Shown piece after piece: positions 1-11,679 of a stretch of 64,000 bases of DNA. Source of the DNA: Monosporascus cannonballus (lineage: Eukaryota > Ascomycota > Sordariomycetes > Xylariales); contig QJNS01000230.1 of assembly GCA_004154925.1 (NCBI GenBank), forward strand, positions 60,399-124,398. Direction: 5' to 3'. Position 1 is the stretch's first letter; each line of letters begins with the position of its first letter. The notes under the pieces were generated by a model. It was not told the DNA's origin. It searched no databases and saw only the letters and a program-made list of their open reading frames with translations. Position numbers and translations under genes: made by a program.

Positions 1-426
1 GAACCTGTTATATATCCACCTGGAGGTATGAGCAATATCCGAAAAGGGTCTTGATTTGCAGGTAATAATAAGGCGAAAAATGATTTAGTATGTTCGTTAA
101 GGAGATTTTAAGGTATTTTTCTTTTAATTAAAAAACGGTACAATTATTTCTGGTTAAGAGCTTAAATTAATAATTAAAGAACGAAAAATTAAGTAGGTGG
201 TTATTTACATAGGAAACTTAAACTTTATATATATTTTTTTATCTTTTATATTTTTCATGGTTTTTGGGGATTTCGAAAAATTATGGTATTTGTTATTTAC
301 GAATTTCCTGGTGTTTTTGGAAATTGACAAAAACCCGAGGTTTATCCGATAGAAGGTGGAGATCCTAAGTATTTCCAATTTTTTGGGCCTTTTTTGGGCC
401 TAGTGAAATCCTTTTTAAATGTAACA
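1..426 (-). repeat. 3' LTR of chromovirus A1 (first bases cut by window edge)
   Basis: The sequence matches the LTRs of the other family-A elements in the window, whose plus-strand form runs from TGTAACGAACCTG to CGTAACA. About six bases are missing at the window edge. The outer (left) end is well preserved, with the block CATACCTCCAGG readable in reverse, while the inner end is strongly AT-converted. Element sense is minus, so this is the downstream LTR. The partner LTR is at 6736-7137. Confidence 0.9.
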
Positions 427-3400
427 TTATTCCTTCCTTTCCAGGATCTTTATCTTTAAAGATAAAAAAAATAAATCCTTAATTTTTTTTCCTTTTTTGC
501 ATTATAATATTATATTTAATTATATTAGATAAATTTTGAAAACGTATTAAATTTTCCATTAAAAGTCGTTATAAATTAATTAAATCGATCTTTTAATTTG
601 GTTTCGAGATTATGCCGTATATGCGTTATTTTAAGAAAAAGGTTTTTTGCAAAATATTAAAAGGTCGAAAAAGTTATTAAAATTATTTAATGGCTAATAT
701 TTAATTTTGCGATAAGAACCATATTTCGCTTTTATTATTTGAAAATATCCGGGCCGAAAAATTCCGGATAAATCGAAAAAAACGTTTAATTGTTTAATAA
801 TTGTAAGAATTATTTAATTGTATTATTCGGTTAAATTATTAATTTAAATGGTTATATTTTAAAGGGGTGTTATTTATTTAAAAAAGGCTTAAAAATATGG
901 ATAAATTAAAAAAGCAAAAAAAATTAAATACGGAGAAAGATTGTAAAAAAAAAAGAGCAAAAATAATTTGCTTTAAAATTAAATACGTTAATAAAGGTAT
1001 TTATTTTTTTCGATTAAAATATTATAAGGGTTAATTTAAGTGGGGGACCGTTATTATTTACGATTTTGGCCATATTGGAAACGGTCGATTAAGATTTTGA
1101 CGGTAAAACGTCTTAATTAGGTTTATTATATTCGTTAAGTGGTTAAATAATTTTTACGTATTTTTTTTATGTAAATATTGTTTTTATTTAATTAGGTATT
1201 AAATTTTATTTTTAATTATTTTGGAATCTAGTATTTATTTAATTTTGTATTCGTTAAAATCTTTTTCGAATTTTAGGTTTGTTTTTAACGGGGCGTTTTT
1301 AGGTATTAGTTTAAATAAAAAAATCTGGAAAATAGGATGTATTTTTATATTTTTGGAAAATAATAATTTATAATTGGTTTTGGAAATAATTTCGTTAATT
1401 TTAAACGGTTTAAGCTTTTTGAAATTAAGTTTGTCGTTAAGTTTTTTTATTTTAATTTATAAGATATTCGAAATTGCGTTTTATTTTTAGCGTAATAAGT
1501 AAATTTAATTTTTTTTCGTTAAAATTAATCCTTTAATTTTTTTATTGTAATATTAAGTTATCCGTTATTAAAAGAATTGTAATTTATTTTGAAAATGGGC
1601 CTGGATCGTTTTAATTTTTATAATTAATATTTTTACTTTTGGAATAATTATAATAACTTTTGGTATTTTATTAAGCGGTTATTTAAATTATTTTGTTTTT
1701 ATATTATATTATATGTAATTATATAAAAAAATATGTTTATATTTTTATTAATTAATATGTTATAAACGATTTGTATTAATAGTAAAAGTTTTATTTAATT
1801 ATTTTGTTAATAATTAACGTAATTTCGCAAATATTATTTTAAGGTTTAATTTAATTTTTTAATTTAGTTATCCGTTTGGAAATAATACGTTTTTAAAAAT
1901 TTAAATTTAATATTAATTTATTTAAAGAAATTAATATTAAATTTTAAAATAAATAACGTATTTCGGTTTAAAATAATTTTTTTAAATATTTTATATTTGT
2001 TAAGGTATTATTTGATAAAAACGTAAGTTAATTATTTTACCGTTATATTTCTTTTAAAAAATAAAAAATACTTATATTTAGTAAATCTATTAATAATTAT
2101 TTATATTTTGTTTTATTTGATTTTAGTAATTAGGTTTTTAAATAGAAATAAATTAATAATAAAGTTTTAAATTATGGTATTTTATATTTTGTTAAAAATG
2201 TCGGTAAGTTATAATAACGTGTCAGGTTTATAACATGTTACTTTAATCTTATTATAAATATTATAATTCTTAATAATTATTTTAATTATACGGCATAATT
2301 TAAGAAAATCGTATTTTTTTTGCAACCGTCGGGTAATTTTAAAAATTTTTTAATATTTATGTAATAAGTTTTTATAAAATTCCTTTACGAATTGTTTTTA
2401 TTAATCCTTAAGAATATAAATTTTGCCATAATATAATAATTAATTTTTAAGTTCTTTTTTTAATTATTAATTTTTTTTTGTTTTTTTGTATCGTAAAAAT
2501 TCCGGAACCGTATTAAAAATTCGGTAATTAATTTTTTATTATTTTATATAAATATATAATTTTATCCTTATTATATTATAATATTTATATATTTTTTTGG
2601 GAATTTTGGAATCGTAATTTCCTTTATAATTAAGAATATCCGTTTAAGTATTTTCCTTTTTTTTAATATAATATATTTTAAAATTAAATCTGGATAGAAA
2701 AATCCATTATTTTTTATATTGTTTATTTAATTTTTAGGCTTTTATAAATTGCACAAAATTCTTATAATTAAAGTAAATATCAAAAGGTTTTTTTATTCCG
2801 TTAAAATTTTTTTTTTATTTTTTAAAAATATTAATAATTATTAATAATTTTTTGTCGTAAATTTGATATCTAAATTTTGTATTTCGGAATATTTTAAAAT
2901 AATATGTCATTCAATATTATTTACCGTTATTCTTTTGTTATTTTAAAATTACGCCTAAGGCATATTTTAAAATATTTATCTTTAATTATTTCGTTTTATT
3001 TGGATTTAATATTTTTATGATAAATCCGTTAGTAATTGTTTTTTTTAATTTCCGGAACGTTTTTTTTATTTTTTTTAAAAATTCGAATTTTTTCCTAACG
3101 TATTCCTTAATAATAAATTTCGTTAAAGGCTTAATTATATTTTTATATTCCTTAATTAAGCCGTTTACGTAATCCGTAAATCTTAAAATTTGTTGGATAT
3201 TTATAACGGTTACCTTATTAAGGATAAATTAATCCTTAATTATTTTTAATTTAGAACGTTAAATTTAAATTTATCTTAATATAAAAATAAATGTTAAAAA
3301 ATTTAATTTTTAAATATATTATATGTTTTTGGTAAGGTTAATTTAAATATTAGTTTTGTTTAAAGTTTTAAGTATTTAAACGATATATTTTTTATATTTT

Positions 3401-6400
3401 TTTAGGGTTTCGAAATAAATAAGGATATCGTCGAGATAAATAAATACGAATTTATCTAAAAATTATCGGAAGGTAATTATTATTAAATTTTAGAAATTAG
3501 CGGAAACGTTAATAAATCCTATAAGTATTATTTTATATTCGTAAAATTCATATATTATTTTAAATATCGTTTTCTATTTTTTTTCTTTTAATTATTTTAA
3601 TATAATAATAATTATTATAAAAATTAAACGCCGTAAATTATTTAACTTTGTTAATATTTTCTTTTAAGGTATTTATAAAAATTAAAAAATATTTATTTTT
3701 AATCGTAATATTATTTAATTATTTATAATTAATTATTTTTCGGTAAATAAAATTTCCGTTTTTATTAATTTTTTATTTGTTATTTTTAATTTTTAATACC
3801 ATAAAGATTAAATATTTAACAAAGGAATTGAAAAATTAAATATATTTTTTTTTCAAATTTAATTATATATTTTTTTATAAAGCTTTTAATTTTTTTAAAT
3901 TTATATAATAAATTTTATAAAGTTTAGAATAATGTTTTTTTTAATAGGTATCCGGTAATCTTATTTACTGTATAAGGGTAATTCGTAATTTGTTTTATTT
4001 TTAAATAATTTTTTAAATTTTTAATATTCCGGAAATACCGTAAAAATCTAATTAAGAACCCGTATTTCCTTAATAACATAACAAATTTTTCGATTATTTT
4101 TATTTGGTATTTCGTCCTAAAAAAATATTTACTTTTTTTAATTAATCCGTAAGTTATTAAAATAAAATTAAAGTATTTCTAAGATAATATCGTATCCGGA
4201 AATATTAACGATATTTAATAAAATACGTTTTTAATATTTTTAAATTTATATTAAGAATTTTTTTGTTTTTCGAAAAATTCGTCCGTTTTCGTAAATAAAT
4301 AAGTTGCCGTCCACCGTACGTAATTTGTAAAACTTTAGCTTATATTTCCAGGAAATCTGATATTTTTCCGTTATTACGGAAAAAATAAAATTATTTTTTA
4401 TTCCGGAATTAATTATGGCTTTAAGTACTTTACTTTCATATCGGAAAGGGATCTTAATTTAATTATGCGTTTTTTTATTATTTCGCATAAGGTTTTATTA
4501 ATTAAGATTTTTCGATATTTTATTTTCGAAAACTTTTATAATTTTTTAATTTTTAATAATTTTTAACTTAAGTAAACCTTTATTTACAAACTTTTTTAAT
4601 AACATATTTAATATATTAATTATTTTTATACTGGAACTATATTTTTTTACCGTATTTATATTAAAATTTCAAAATTTGGTTTTTTTTTAATTTATCTTTT
4701 TATTCCGTATTTTCCGAATTATGGGATTAAAAAAGTAAATTTCCGAAAAAAATATTCCCATATTTAAAAGTTTATGTTAAATATAAAATATTAAGGAATA
4801 ATATAAATATCCTTACGATATAATTTTTTTGATTCCGTTTTAATTCGGGATATAAATAATAAAACTTAAAGTATTTTGGCTATTGGAAAATTTCAATATA
4901 TTGGCATTTATTATTTGGTTCGGTAAAAATTTTATTATTTTATTTGTGCCAAAAATTATTATTTTTTTTAACTTTAAAATAAATAAAATAATTATCCTGA
5001 TAATAAGCAATAAAATATTATAAGTTATAAATATTTACCGATAATATTTTTTTGTAAATAATATATTTTAAAAATTTATAAAATTTTAAGAATAATTATC
5101 TGTAATTATTAATATTTAATTGAAATTAATTATCTTTTATATATATTTTACATTTTTAGGAATCAAAATAATATTAATATCTTAATTTTATAATTATTTT
5201 AAAAGCTATTTATCCGGAATAATATTTATAAGCTTTAATTTTAAAATTTTAACAAATAAAATAATTTTCGGATTTTGGATTATTATTCTGGATTTAAATA
5301 ATTATAATAATAATAAATTTTAATTAGAAAAAAATCGAATTAACTTTTTTTTTTCTGCCTTGTTGTTACTTTTTTATTTAGCCGTTTTAATTTATTTCTG
5401 GGATTAAGAAATTCCTTTTTTTTTGGAATTCCTTTTAGCGGGAAAGCAATATTCGTTCTTAAAATACCTTTTTTTGCCATAATTAAAACATTTTATTTTA
5501 GATTTGTTTTTTTTGGGCTTTTTCGAAACGGAATTCGTTTTCTTTTAAGGCTTGCCTTTATTTTTTTTGGCTTGGCTGCTGGAACTTTTATCGTTATTTC
5601 GTTTATCGGTCGGCAATAATAACCTTATTTATATATTTTATAAAAAATTTAATCTTAAATTCTATATATAGTTTGTTTTTAATTTAAGGCTTTAAGCCAT
5701 TATAATAAGGATAAAATAATATGTTTTTTGGTAAATTCGAAATAGCGGCTAAGTAATTAAATTTTATCGTATATTCGGATATTAATTTGGTTTGGTAAAA
5801 AAAATGAAATTGCTTAATAGCGTCCTATTTTTTATCGGGATTACCAAATAAAGTACGCATTTTTTTTTAAAGTTTTCGTAATCGCTAAAAATATAATTAA
5901 TAAGGTTTAAGGATTTCTTTAGGTATTTTTTAAGGTAATCCGTTAAAATAAGTTTAAATTATTAACGAATTTATTTAATTAATAATTAAGAAATAACTAT
6001 TATTTTTTGATATTTTTCTGGCAAAGAATTTTTATAAAACTTAAAGTAAAACCTTATTTAAATTAAAAATTTATTAAGGTTTTTTAATCCGTCGTAAAAT
6101 TTAGGAAAAGTTAATTTTTAATTTTTAACGTTTAATATTTTATAATAATTAAAAAGTAAAATAACTTTTTCCCGTATCCGAATTACGCCGAATAATAACA
6201 AAATTAAAGTTTTTTTTTGCGTTTACCTTGGGTTTAGCAAAAAGGGTTAATAACCGGCCTTTTAATTTCGCCCTTTGGGGAAACTAAATTAAAAAAAAAC
6301 TGATTTTTTTCCTTTTATAAACCGAATATTTTTTTTTAAGGTTTGGATTTTTGTTATTAAAATATTTAATTTTTTTTTCGTAATAAGTTTTTTTTTTTGG

Positions 6401-6735
6401 TTTTCGGCCTTATATTTTTTATTAACTTTTTCCTTAATTATTTTTTTTAATTCCTTTCCCTAAATTTTAATAATATTTTTAAAAACCAGAATAAATTATT
6501 ATTTAAGTTACGAAAATAACGGATTTTCTTAAAATTAAATAATAAAAAATATTATATTATTAATTAATTAAAAAATTTTTTAATAAAAAGTAAATTATTA
6601 AATCTTATTAATAACATTTTTTTAATTAATAATAAAAATTATATATATTATTTATTTTTTAAATATCGTTTTATATTATTATTTATATTAAATTTAAAAA
6701 AACTTATATTTTAATTAAATAGTAAATTATTAAAA
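427..6735 (-). pseudogene. RIP-destroyed gag-pol of Ty3/gypsy chromovirus A1
   Basis: This is the internal region of a Ty3/gypsy retrotransposon read on the minus strand. Near 5440-5500 the minus strand encodes a gag zinc knuckle in which cysteines and the histidine have become tyrosine (CFNYGKKRYFKNEY), as expected from G-to-A and C-to-T changes. The reverse transcriptase core YLDDIL lies at about 3421-3438. No frame stays open for more than short stretches. Gag, RT, RNase H and integrase regions align base by base with elements A2 and A3. The element cannot make protein, and the short open frames on the opposite strand are by-products of AT conversion. Confidence 0.9.
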
Positions 6736-7137
6736 TATAATAAACTTATTATATATTTTTTTAGAAATATAAGTAATATTTGAAAAAAAATTTGATTTAT
6801 AAGTAATAATAAGGCTAAAAATAATTTAATATATTTGTTAAAAAAATTTTAAAATATTTTTTTAATTAAAAATTTAAACTAATAATTAAAAAACGAAAAA
6901 TTAAATAAATAATTATTTATATAAAAAATTTAAACCTTATATATTTTTTTTATTTTTTATATTTTTTATGGTTTTTGGGGATTTTGAAAAATTATAATAT
7001 TTATCGTTTACGAATTTCCTGGTATCTCTGGAAATTAATAAAAACCCGAGGTTTATCCGATAAAAGGTGGAGATCCCGAACGTTTCTAACTTCCTGGGCC
7101 TCCTTTGGGCCTAGTGGAGTCCTTTCTGAACGTAACA
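6736..7137 (-). repeat. 5' LTR of chromovirus A1
   Basis: This is the inner partner of the LTR at the window start. The left part is heavily AT-converted (TATAATAAACTTATT for TGTAACGAACCTGTT). The right, outer end is almost unmutated (CCTGGGCCTCCTTTGGGCC) and closes with CGTAACA at 7137. The next five bases, AATTG, are the start of an interrupted LTR of the same family. Confidence 0.9.
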
Positions 7138-7242
7138 AATTGGCAGAAACCCGAGATTTATCCAATGGGAGATGGAGATCCCGAACGTCTCCAACTTCCT
7201 GGGCCTTTTTTGGGTTTAATGAAGTCCCTCTTGGACGTAATA
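7138..7242 (-). repeat. Tail of an older family-A LTR interrupted by element A1
   Basis: The 105 bases repeat the last part of the LTR just to the left (GGCAGAAACCCGAG, CCCGAACGTCTCC, CTTGGACGTAATA). Element A1 therefore inserted into an existing LTR of its own family. The other half of this older LTR would lie beyond the left window edge, so the target duplication cannot be checked here. Confidence 0.85.
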
Positions 7243-7383
7243 TCAAAGTATTAGTATATAATTGGTTTTATTAGGCGTTTTTTAAAATGTTTATAATATG
7301 ATTATAGCAATCTTAGCATAAGAATTTTAATATTAAGAATTCCTTTTAAAATATTTTAAAAATATAAATAACCGAAAACATAG
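7243..7383. other. AT-rich spacer, no gene seen
   Basis: Short AT-rich stretch between the LTR tail and the first base-balanced island. I see no feature in it. Confidence 0.6.
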
Positions 7384-7457
7384 ATTCCAAGAAAGTGAGT
7401 GTATTAGGTTACTTCCAACTGGCGTTTCCCACTAGCTGCCAGATGGTGGATTTATAC
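7384..7457 (-). repeat. Dispersed repeat Y, copy 1
   Basis: About 75 bp, from ATTCCAAGAAAGTGAGTG to CTGCCAGATGGTG, recur in reverse complement at 29788-29867. The two copies differ by small insertions. Neither copy is AT-converted. The family is unknown; it may be the end of a transposon or LTR. Confidence 0.7.
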
Positions 7458-7695
7458 TAGTAAGTGGGTCGGTGGCTGATTGCCACTTCGTTAAGGGGTG
7501 GTCTATATATGTACCAGCCCGATAGAAAAACTCGTTGGAAATACAAAATTCATTGCTAGAAGCCACTTGTAATATTTGCTATTGGAGCATCTTGGAATAG
7601 TTAAACGAAACTACCACGCCTTAGTTGTTTTTAGCAGAATATTTAAGCAAATAGCAAATACTAGGGCAGTGGGCTTGCAATACAGTACAGCGCTC

Positions 7696-7789
7696 GACAA
7701 ATAGACAAATAGACAAATAGACAAATAGACAAATAGACAAATAGACAAATAGACAAATAGACAAATAGACAAATAGACAAATAGACAAA
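7696..7789. repeat. 8-bp minisatellite (GACAAATA), about 11.75 copies
   Basis: Perfect head-to-tail repeats of GACAAATA cover 94 bp. There is no spacer variation, so this is a simple tandem repeat and not a CRISPR array. It sits 205 bp upstream of the preferred start of the membrane protein gene at 7994 and could affect that gene's transcription by changing length. Confidence 0.95.
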
Positions 7790-7993
7790 CGCTCTTTGGC
7801 GACGGCTGCCTGGATTCACTGTAATTCACAGCCACAGTTGGAACTCCCGTTTACTGTACTGTTCAGTGTTTTTTCGTCTTACTGTAACACCAGATTTCAG
7901 GCTTTAAAGATTCTAAGGTCTCAATTCTTTTTTTCCCGCCGAATCCGGTCTTTGAATGATCCGTTTCAACTTAGGCCGTACACTCACCGCAAC

Positions 7994-8521
7994 ATGGTAT
8001 TCGGCTGGCGCAGTATCGTAATCTTCAGACTTTGCATAATCGGCTACCTACTCTGCTCAGCCGGCGCAACGGCCTATTTCGCCGTATTTGCCAACCGCGA
8101 ACTTATTCCATACTTTCTGGAACATAGCATAAAAGGAGACGAACGCACCGCACGACAGGTTTATCGCTACCTCTGCACCTCAGCTGTTCTCGCTGGCCTC
8201 GGGTTCCTAATTGTTATAACGAAGTTCTTCGGGGCTTACTGCATAAGTGACTCCACTGAGAGGGAATGGGGCTCCTTCCGGGCTTTACTTCAGGGATACG
8301 GTGCGATTATCCTTATCGTATTTGCGGTTACGACAGCCAAAAGTGCATGGCACTGGAATAAGGATTTTGAAGTGATTGGGCAGGACCGGCTTACAACGAA
8401 TTGTTATGCGTTAGCAGGGATCATGATTGCCAGTTTGAGTATTTCCGCTTTTGCTTTGCTCAGCGTTATTGTATTCTTTGCAGCATTGTATGTGGCGCTA
8501 TTGGGAAACCAAGCCGAGTGA
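7994..8521 (+). CDS. Four-helix integral membrane protein, unknown function
   Basis: The open frame runs on upstream to 7796, but I prefer the internal ATG at 7994 because the 66 residues before it are low in coding character and run right up to the minisatellite. From 7994 the product has 175 residues and four clear hydrophobic segments at about 8-32, 56-80, 100-122 and 137-170. The loop between helices 1 and 2 (FANRELIPYFLEHSIKGDER) is polar. The four-pass layout and size resemble fungal MARVEL-type or similar tetraspan proteins, but I see no diagnostic motif, so the family stays open. The 3' end overlaps the 3' end of a convergent small gene on the minus strand by 56 bp. Base composition is balanced and there are no RIP-type stops, which suggests that the gene is single-copy and intact. 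Confidence 0.6.
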   Translation: MVFGWRSIVIFRLCIIGYLLCSAGATAYFAVFANRELIPYFLEHSIKGDERTARQVYRYLCTSAVLAGLGFLIVITKFFGAYCISDSTEREWGSFRALLQGYGAIILIVFAVTTAKSAWHWNKDFEVIGQDRLTTNCYALAGIMIASLSISAFALLSVIVFFAALYVALLGNQAE

Positions 8522-8732
8522 ACAAAAGCGGGACCTTGGGCTCGAACGCCATCCCGATGTCTTGCATATAAACGCAGTCCTCAAGGTTCAAGCCCCAGAC
8601 TAATGTACTGATCGTGGTTCCCTTTAAGGAATAGAATTGCTCATCCTGTATGCTAACTGATGCTGATTTTACTCTAGTGTTTAGGCTTGCCAGAGTAACA
8701 AAGCCAACAACTATAAATGCGACAAATGTCAT
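8466..8732 (-). CDS. Small secreted protein candidate, 88 residues
   Basis: The frame begins with a short hydrophobic leader (MTFVAFIVVGFVTLASLN) followed by a plausible signal peptidase site near residues 22-24 (VKSA). The mature part would be about 65 residues with only one cysteine (CVYMQD). No homologue is recognised. It converges with the four-helix membrane gene and their last 56 bp overlap. A small secreted protein in a transposon-rich compartment is a typical setting for host-interaction proteins of plant-associated fungi, but that is inference from context. An intron-free frame this short could also arise by chance. Confidence 0.4.
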   Translation of the reverse strand: MTFVAFIVVGFVTLASLNTRVKSASVSIQDEQFYSLKGTTISTLVWGLNLEDCVYMQDIGMAFEPKVPLLFTRLGFPIAPHTMLQRIQ

Positions 8733-8821
8733 TCTGTATTTAGATGATCAGGTTTGGAAACCTAGCTAGGCAAACAGCTGAGAGTAATCATATCATTTTT
8801 ATACTGATAGTTTTAAGACTC

Positions 8822-9048
8822 TACAACCTGTGACGTCAGAGTTAGGGTCCATATTTAATTCTGCTGACTGTAGGTCTGTCTATCGTCCATTCCTTCCTCC
8901 ATTTATAGTACGCAGTCCATCCCCCACATACGGTATCAGCCGGTCACCGATAAAGCGCTTCTCCCGTACGTTCCCCATAAGGAACGGGGCGCGGCGAAAA
9001 GGATCAAACGTACGGCGGATAACGCACGCAAACGCTTAAGGTCCATTA
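8822..9048. other. Base-balanced stretch without a supported gene
   Basis: Frames are open on both strands, but none has a start, a signal or a recognisable family. It probably contains the 5' part or promoter of the degraded glycosidase gene that follows. Confidence 0.4.
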
Positions 9049-10186
9049 ATGGAGCCCGTAGGCGAAGCAACAAGAAGCGTCCCCTTTGGTGCTCTCTTCT
9101 GAGGCATGCTCCATACAGAACGTACCTGGGCGCCCAGGCCAATAGGTACTTCGCTTATCGTCAGAACGCTATAGGAAGGATATCGTGAAGCTGAGAGCCA
9201 CTGGAAGGCTACCTTTTCCATCATAATCGGGGGGATAATATGGCAACGCAACGGCGAAGGCGGCCCCTCTTCTATCGTCATTTGGGAGGAAGATCCGGAC
9301 TCACCGGGTGGCGGAATAACCGCCGGGGATTATTATGGGATTCTAGAGAAAGGCATGCTCCCGTAGGCGACAAGGAACGCTAGTGAAGAAGTCATCGCTC
9401 GGGAGTGGGGCTGGCTGGTGACGGCCTAGTGCTCTCGTCGGCGATGATCTTGGTTCGACTTGCGGTACGGCCATTTCTTTATATGGAGATTGGGAAGAAG
9501 CGTCGGAGAGTCGGCCTGCTATTTACGATGCGGTGACACTCCCACACCACTTCTCTAGCCATGTCCTCTTGTGGAGGACATATACAAGACTACGAGACTT
9601 GTGGGCGATCATCAAGCCATCGGACAACGCCGAGATTCGCAGACTAGGCGACATGGCCACAGATACACGAGATAGGACCCTGAGATTCTTCACAACTCAC
9701 CACCTACACAACGGGAAATCTATGTTCGCATATCTCATCGACGGACATGGCGAGCATACGTTTTACCACGACGCTAATGATGTCCCCACTCTGTTTGCCG
9801 CGGAGTGGAAGTTTGTCGAGACCCCGGATCAGATCACGACTTGGAGAAACACCATGGACTTCGGTCTTTCTCCTTCAAACGAGCGCGGGTTCTGTGCAGA
9901 GGGGCCTTACGGGGGACTCGGAAGCCAGCACTCTCCTGGAGCTTGGGTACTGGGATATTTCCAGGAACTTGCTTATGCAGCATTAGTGGATGACGCACCT
10001 GCAGTCGATGACGTGTGGGAGAAAATCTTAGCGGCCATGCAATGGGACGGCACCTTCTCCGAAGCCGTGGACCCCCAGACAGCGGAGTGCTCGAGCAAGG
10101 CCTGGTTCAGCTGGCCCGGCTCAATGATTGGGGCTTTATTGGTCCGCATGAGGGTCAATGGGAAAGACAAGTACTTGGAACGGTGA
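9049..10186 (+). pseudogene. GH125-like six-hairpin glycosidase, degraded by stops and a frameshift
   Basis: The intact 3' part (about 9433-10186) reads as the C-terminal half of an (alpha/alpha)6 glycosidase. It contains FAYLIDGHGEHTFYHDANDV, GGLGSQHSPGAW, DGTFSEAVDP and AWFSWPGSMIGALL. In order and spacing these recall family GH125 (DUF1237) exo-alpha-mannosidases: DDANVPS, GGPH, the ESFH region and the WFAWANS region. Upstream, one frame starting with the ATG at 9049 is broken by TGA at 9100, TAG at 9172 and TAG at 9364, and the reading frame then shifts by one between about 9400 and 9430. Each of the three in-frame stops could come from CGA, CAG or TGG by a C-to-T or G-to-A change, so RIP can explain them. 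The product, if ever made, would have been a mannose-releasing enzyme of cell wall or secretory glycans. Family assignment is by motif memory only. Confidence 0.55.
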
Positions 10187-10362
10187 AGGAGCTTTATAGG
10201 GAGCTACAGACCCACTGCTACCTCCATGGTTATTCTTACAAGAGTGTAATTTAAGGCTGGAGGTGAGGCCCCCGTGACCTTTATGCAGCCATACGGGCGC
10301 CTTTTTAACGCGTTTTGAGCTATGAGACCTGGGGTTTACATATATAATATATTATACTTATA
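10187..10362. other. 3' flank of glycosidase pseudogene, boundary to AT-rich DNA
   Basis: Base composition falls from balanced to AT-rich around 10330. No gene or repeat is seen. Confidence 0.5.
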
Positions 10363-10762
10363 CCCCCTGTTTACCAGCAAAACTTATAATATTTCACAAC
10401 GCATTATAATTCGAATTAATATCGCAAAATTATTAAGTTAATTGTATTATATAATATAATACTTTAATTTTATATAAAAAAATAAATTTAATTTATTTCT
10501 CGTATTTTATAAGTTATTCTGTATAAAATAGAGCATGCTAATTTTTACTAACAAAACCACAAATTTACTGTGGAAAATTTTTGTTCCCGAATTCGATACG
10601 AATTAACTTTACTAATAAAACTTTTTATAGTAAAAATTAAGTTAAATTATTTAAATTATTTAAAATATTATTAAATAATATTGTTTTTATAATTTTATAT
10701 TATAATTTCGATTTTTAGAATGTTATTAAACATTATAAGTTTTGCTAGTAAATAGGAAGTGG
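10363..10762. mobile_element. Degenerate MITE-like element, about 400 bp
   Basis: The left end (CTGTTTACCAGCAAAACTTA, 10368-10387) and the reverse complement of the right end (CTATTTACTAGCAAAACTTA, ending near 10755) form imperfect terminal inverted repeats of roughly 25-30 bp. The inside is AT-rich with no coding potential. Differences between the arms are mostly C/T and G/A, as RIP would cause. No clean target duplication was found, so the exact ends are uncertain. Confidence 0.5.
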
Positions 10763-10969
10763 TTCTACGTTTTTGTCCTTCTATTATAATTATATTCTTA
10801 ATTTATCTGTTTTGCTAAAAAATATTAATAAACGAGTTAAGGAAAAAATCCAAATAGATACTATATTTAATAATCAATTAAGGAGAGTATTATTTAAAGT
10901 AGACATTGAAATGTTCGTAATAATATACGGTATACATTGCGAGGCCTTAATCTAGGTTATAAATAAAAT

Positions 10970-11142
10970 TGTAAAATAGCGAGAGTGCAACGCTAGCTAT
11001 AATATTAAAAGGTCCACAATTCCAAACCTTTCTAGGTTATATTAGCAACTCAGTTACTCTTCTTAATATTTAGATAAGGTCTTATTAGGATATATAGGGT
11101 ACTGTCCTAGCTCTTTTAGCTATAGAGAGCCGTATTCTTACA
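10970..11142 (-). repeat. LTR-like repeat W, copy W1
   Basis: Inverted copy of the short repeat at 11536-11679, with ends TGTAAAATAGCGAGAG and GTATTCTTACA. The flanks AAAAT (10965-10969) and AAAAC (11143-11147) differ by one C/T change, which fits a 5-bp target duplication later hit by RIP. The shared core includes CTCTTTTAGCTATAGAGAGC. At 173 bp it is extremely short for an LTR. Confidence 0.75.
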
Positions 11143-11147
11143 AAAAC

Positions 11148-11535
11148 TTTTATCCTTTTTTCCATACTCGCAATTAATTAATTTGAATCTAGATAGTAAT
11201 CATTTAAAAAAATAAATAAAATTTGTCGAATATACGAACAAAGTATACTAATCGTCCAATTGGATTTGTGCGCCTACCTATTTTCTACTAAAATATAGGC
11301 TTTTTATACTGGATATAATAATATAAATAAATTAAAATAAATTAAGTAAAATCAATATATAAATAGAACTTTGATTAATTTACCTATTTTTGAAATAATA
11401 CGGTAAGTTTTATGATATATACTGAAATTATCGTTATAGAAATATTGCCTTACTTATTATTACATAGAATTTGAAATTTTTACTAGTAAGAGGTTATTAC
11501 TACGTAAAACTTTAGCTTCTATCCGTAGACAATAT
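11148..11535. other. AT-rich spacer between two W copies
   Basis: No coding potential. The part around 11262-11290 resembles the reverse complement of 11800-11845 (GTAGAAAATAGG against GGTGAGAAATAGG), a hint of an older, larger inverted repeat that is too eroded to define. Confidence 0.4.
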
Positions 11536-11679
11536 TGTAAGAATACAGCCCTCTGTAGCCAAAAAGGGCTAGGACAGGACTCTATATATCCTGATAAGAC
11601 CTTGTCTAGTATTAAGAAAAGTAACTAGTTGCTGATCTTGTGGTCTTGTAGTTAGCGTCGCACCCTCGCTTATCTCACA
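11536..11679 (+). repeat. LTR-like repeat W, copy W2
   Basis: 144 bp running from TGTAAGAATACAGCC to CTTATCTCACA, with TG...CA ends and a perfect 5-bp target duplication AATAT (11531-11535 and 11680-11684). A TATA-like motif (CTCTATATATCC) lies about 60 bp inside. It is in inverted orientation to W1, about 390 bp away. It is best read as a solo LTR of a miniature LTR element (TRIM-like). Confidence 0.8.

Noticed and set aside
6975..7274. Open frames of 60-100 codons inside family-A LTRs (also 12.0, 32.5 and 45.7 kb)
   Set aside because: The same frame recurs in each LTR copy because the LTR is repeated; these are non-coding control regions.
7696..7789. Possible CRISPR array
   Set aside because: Eight-base units without spacers, in a eukaryotic genome.
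7611..7835. Minus-strand ORF rich in LSICLFVY repeats
   Set aside because: Translation of the 8-bp minisatellite; no protein family.
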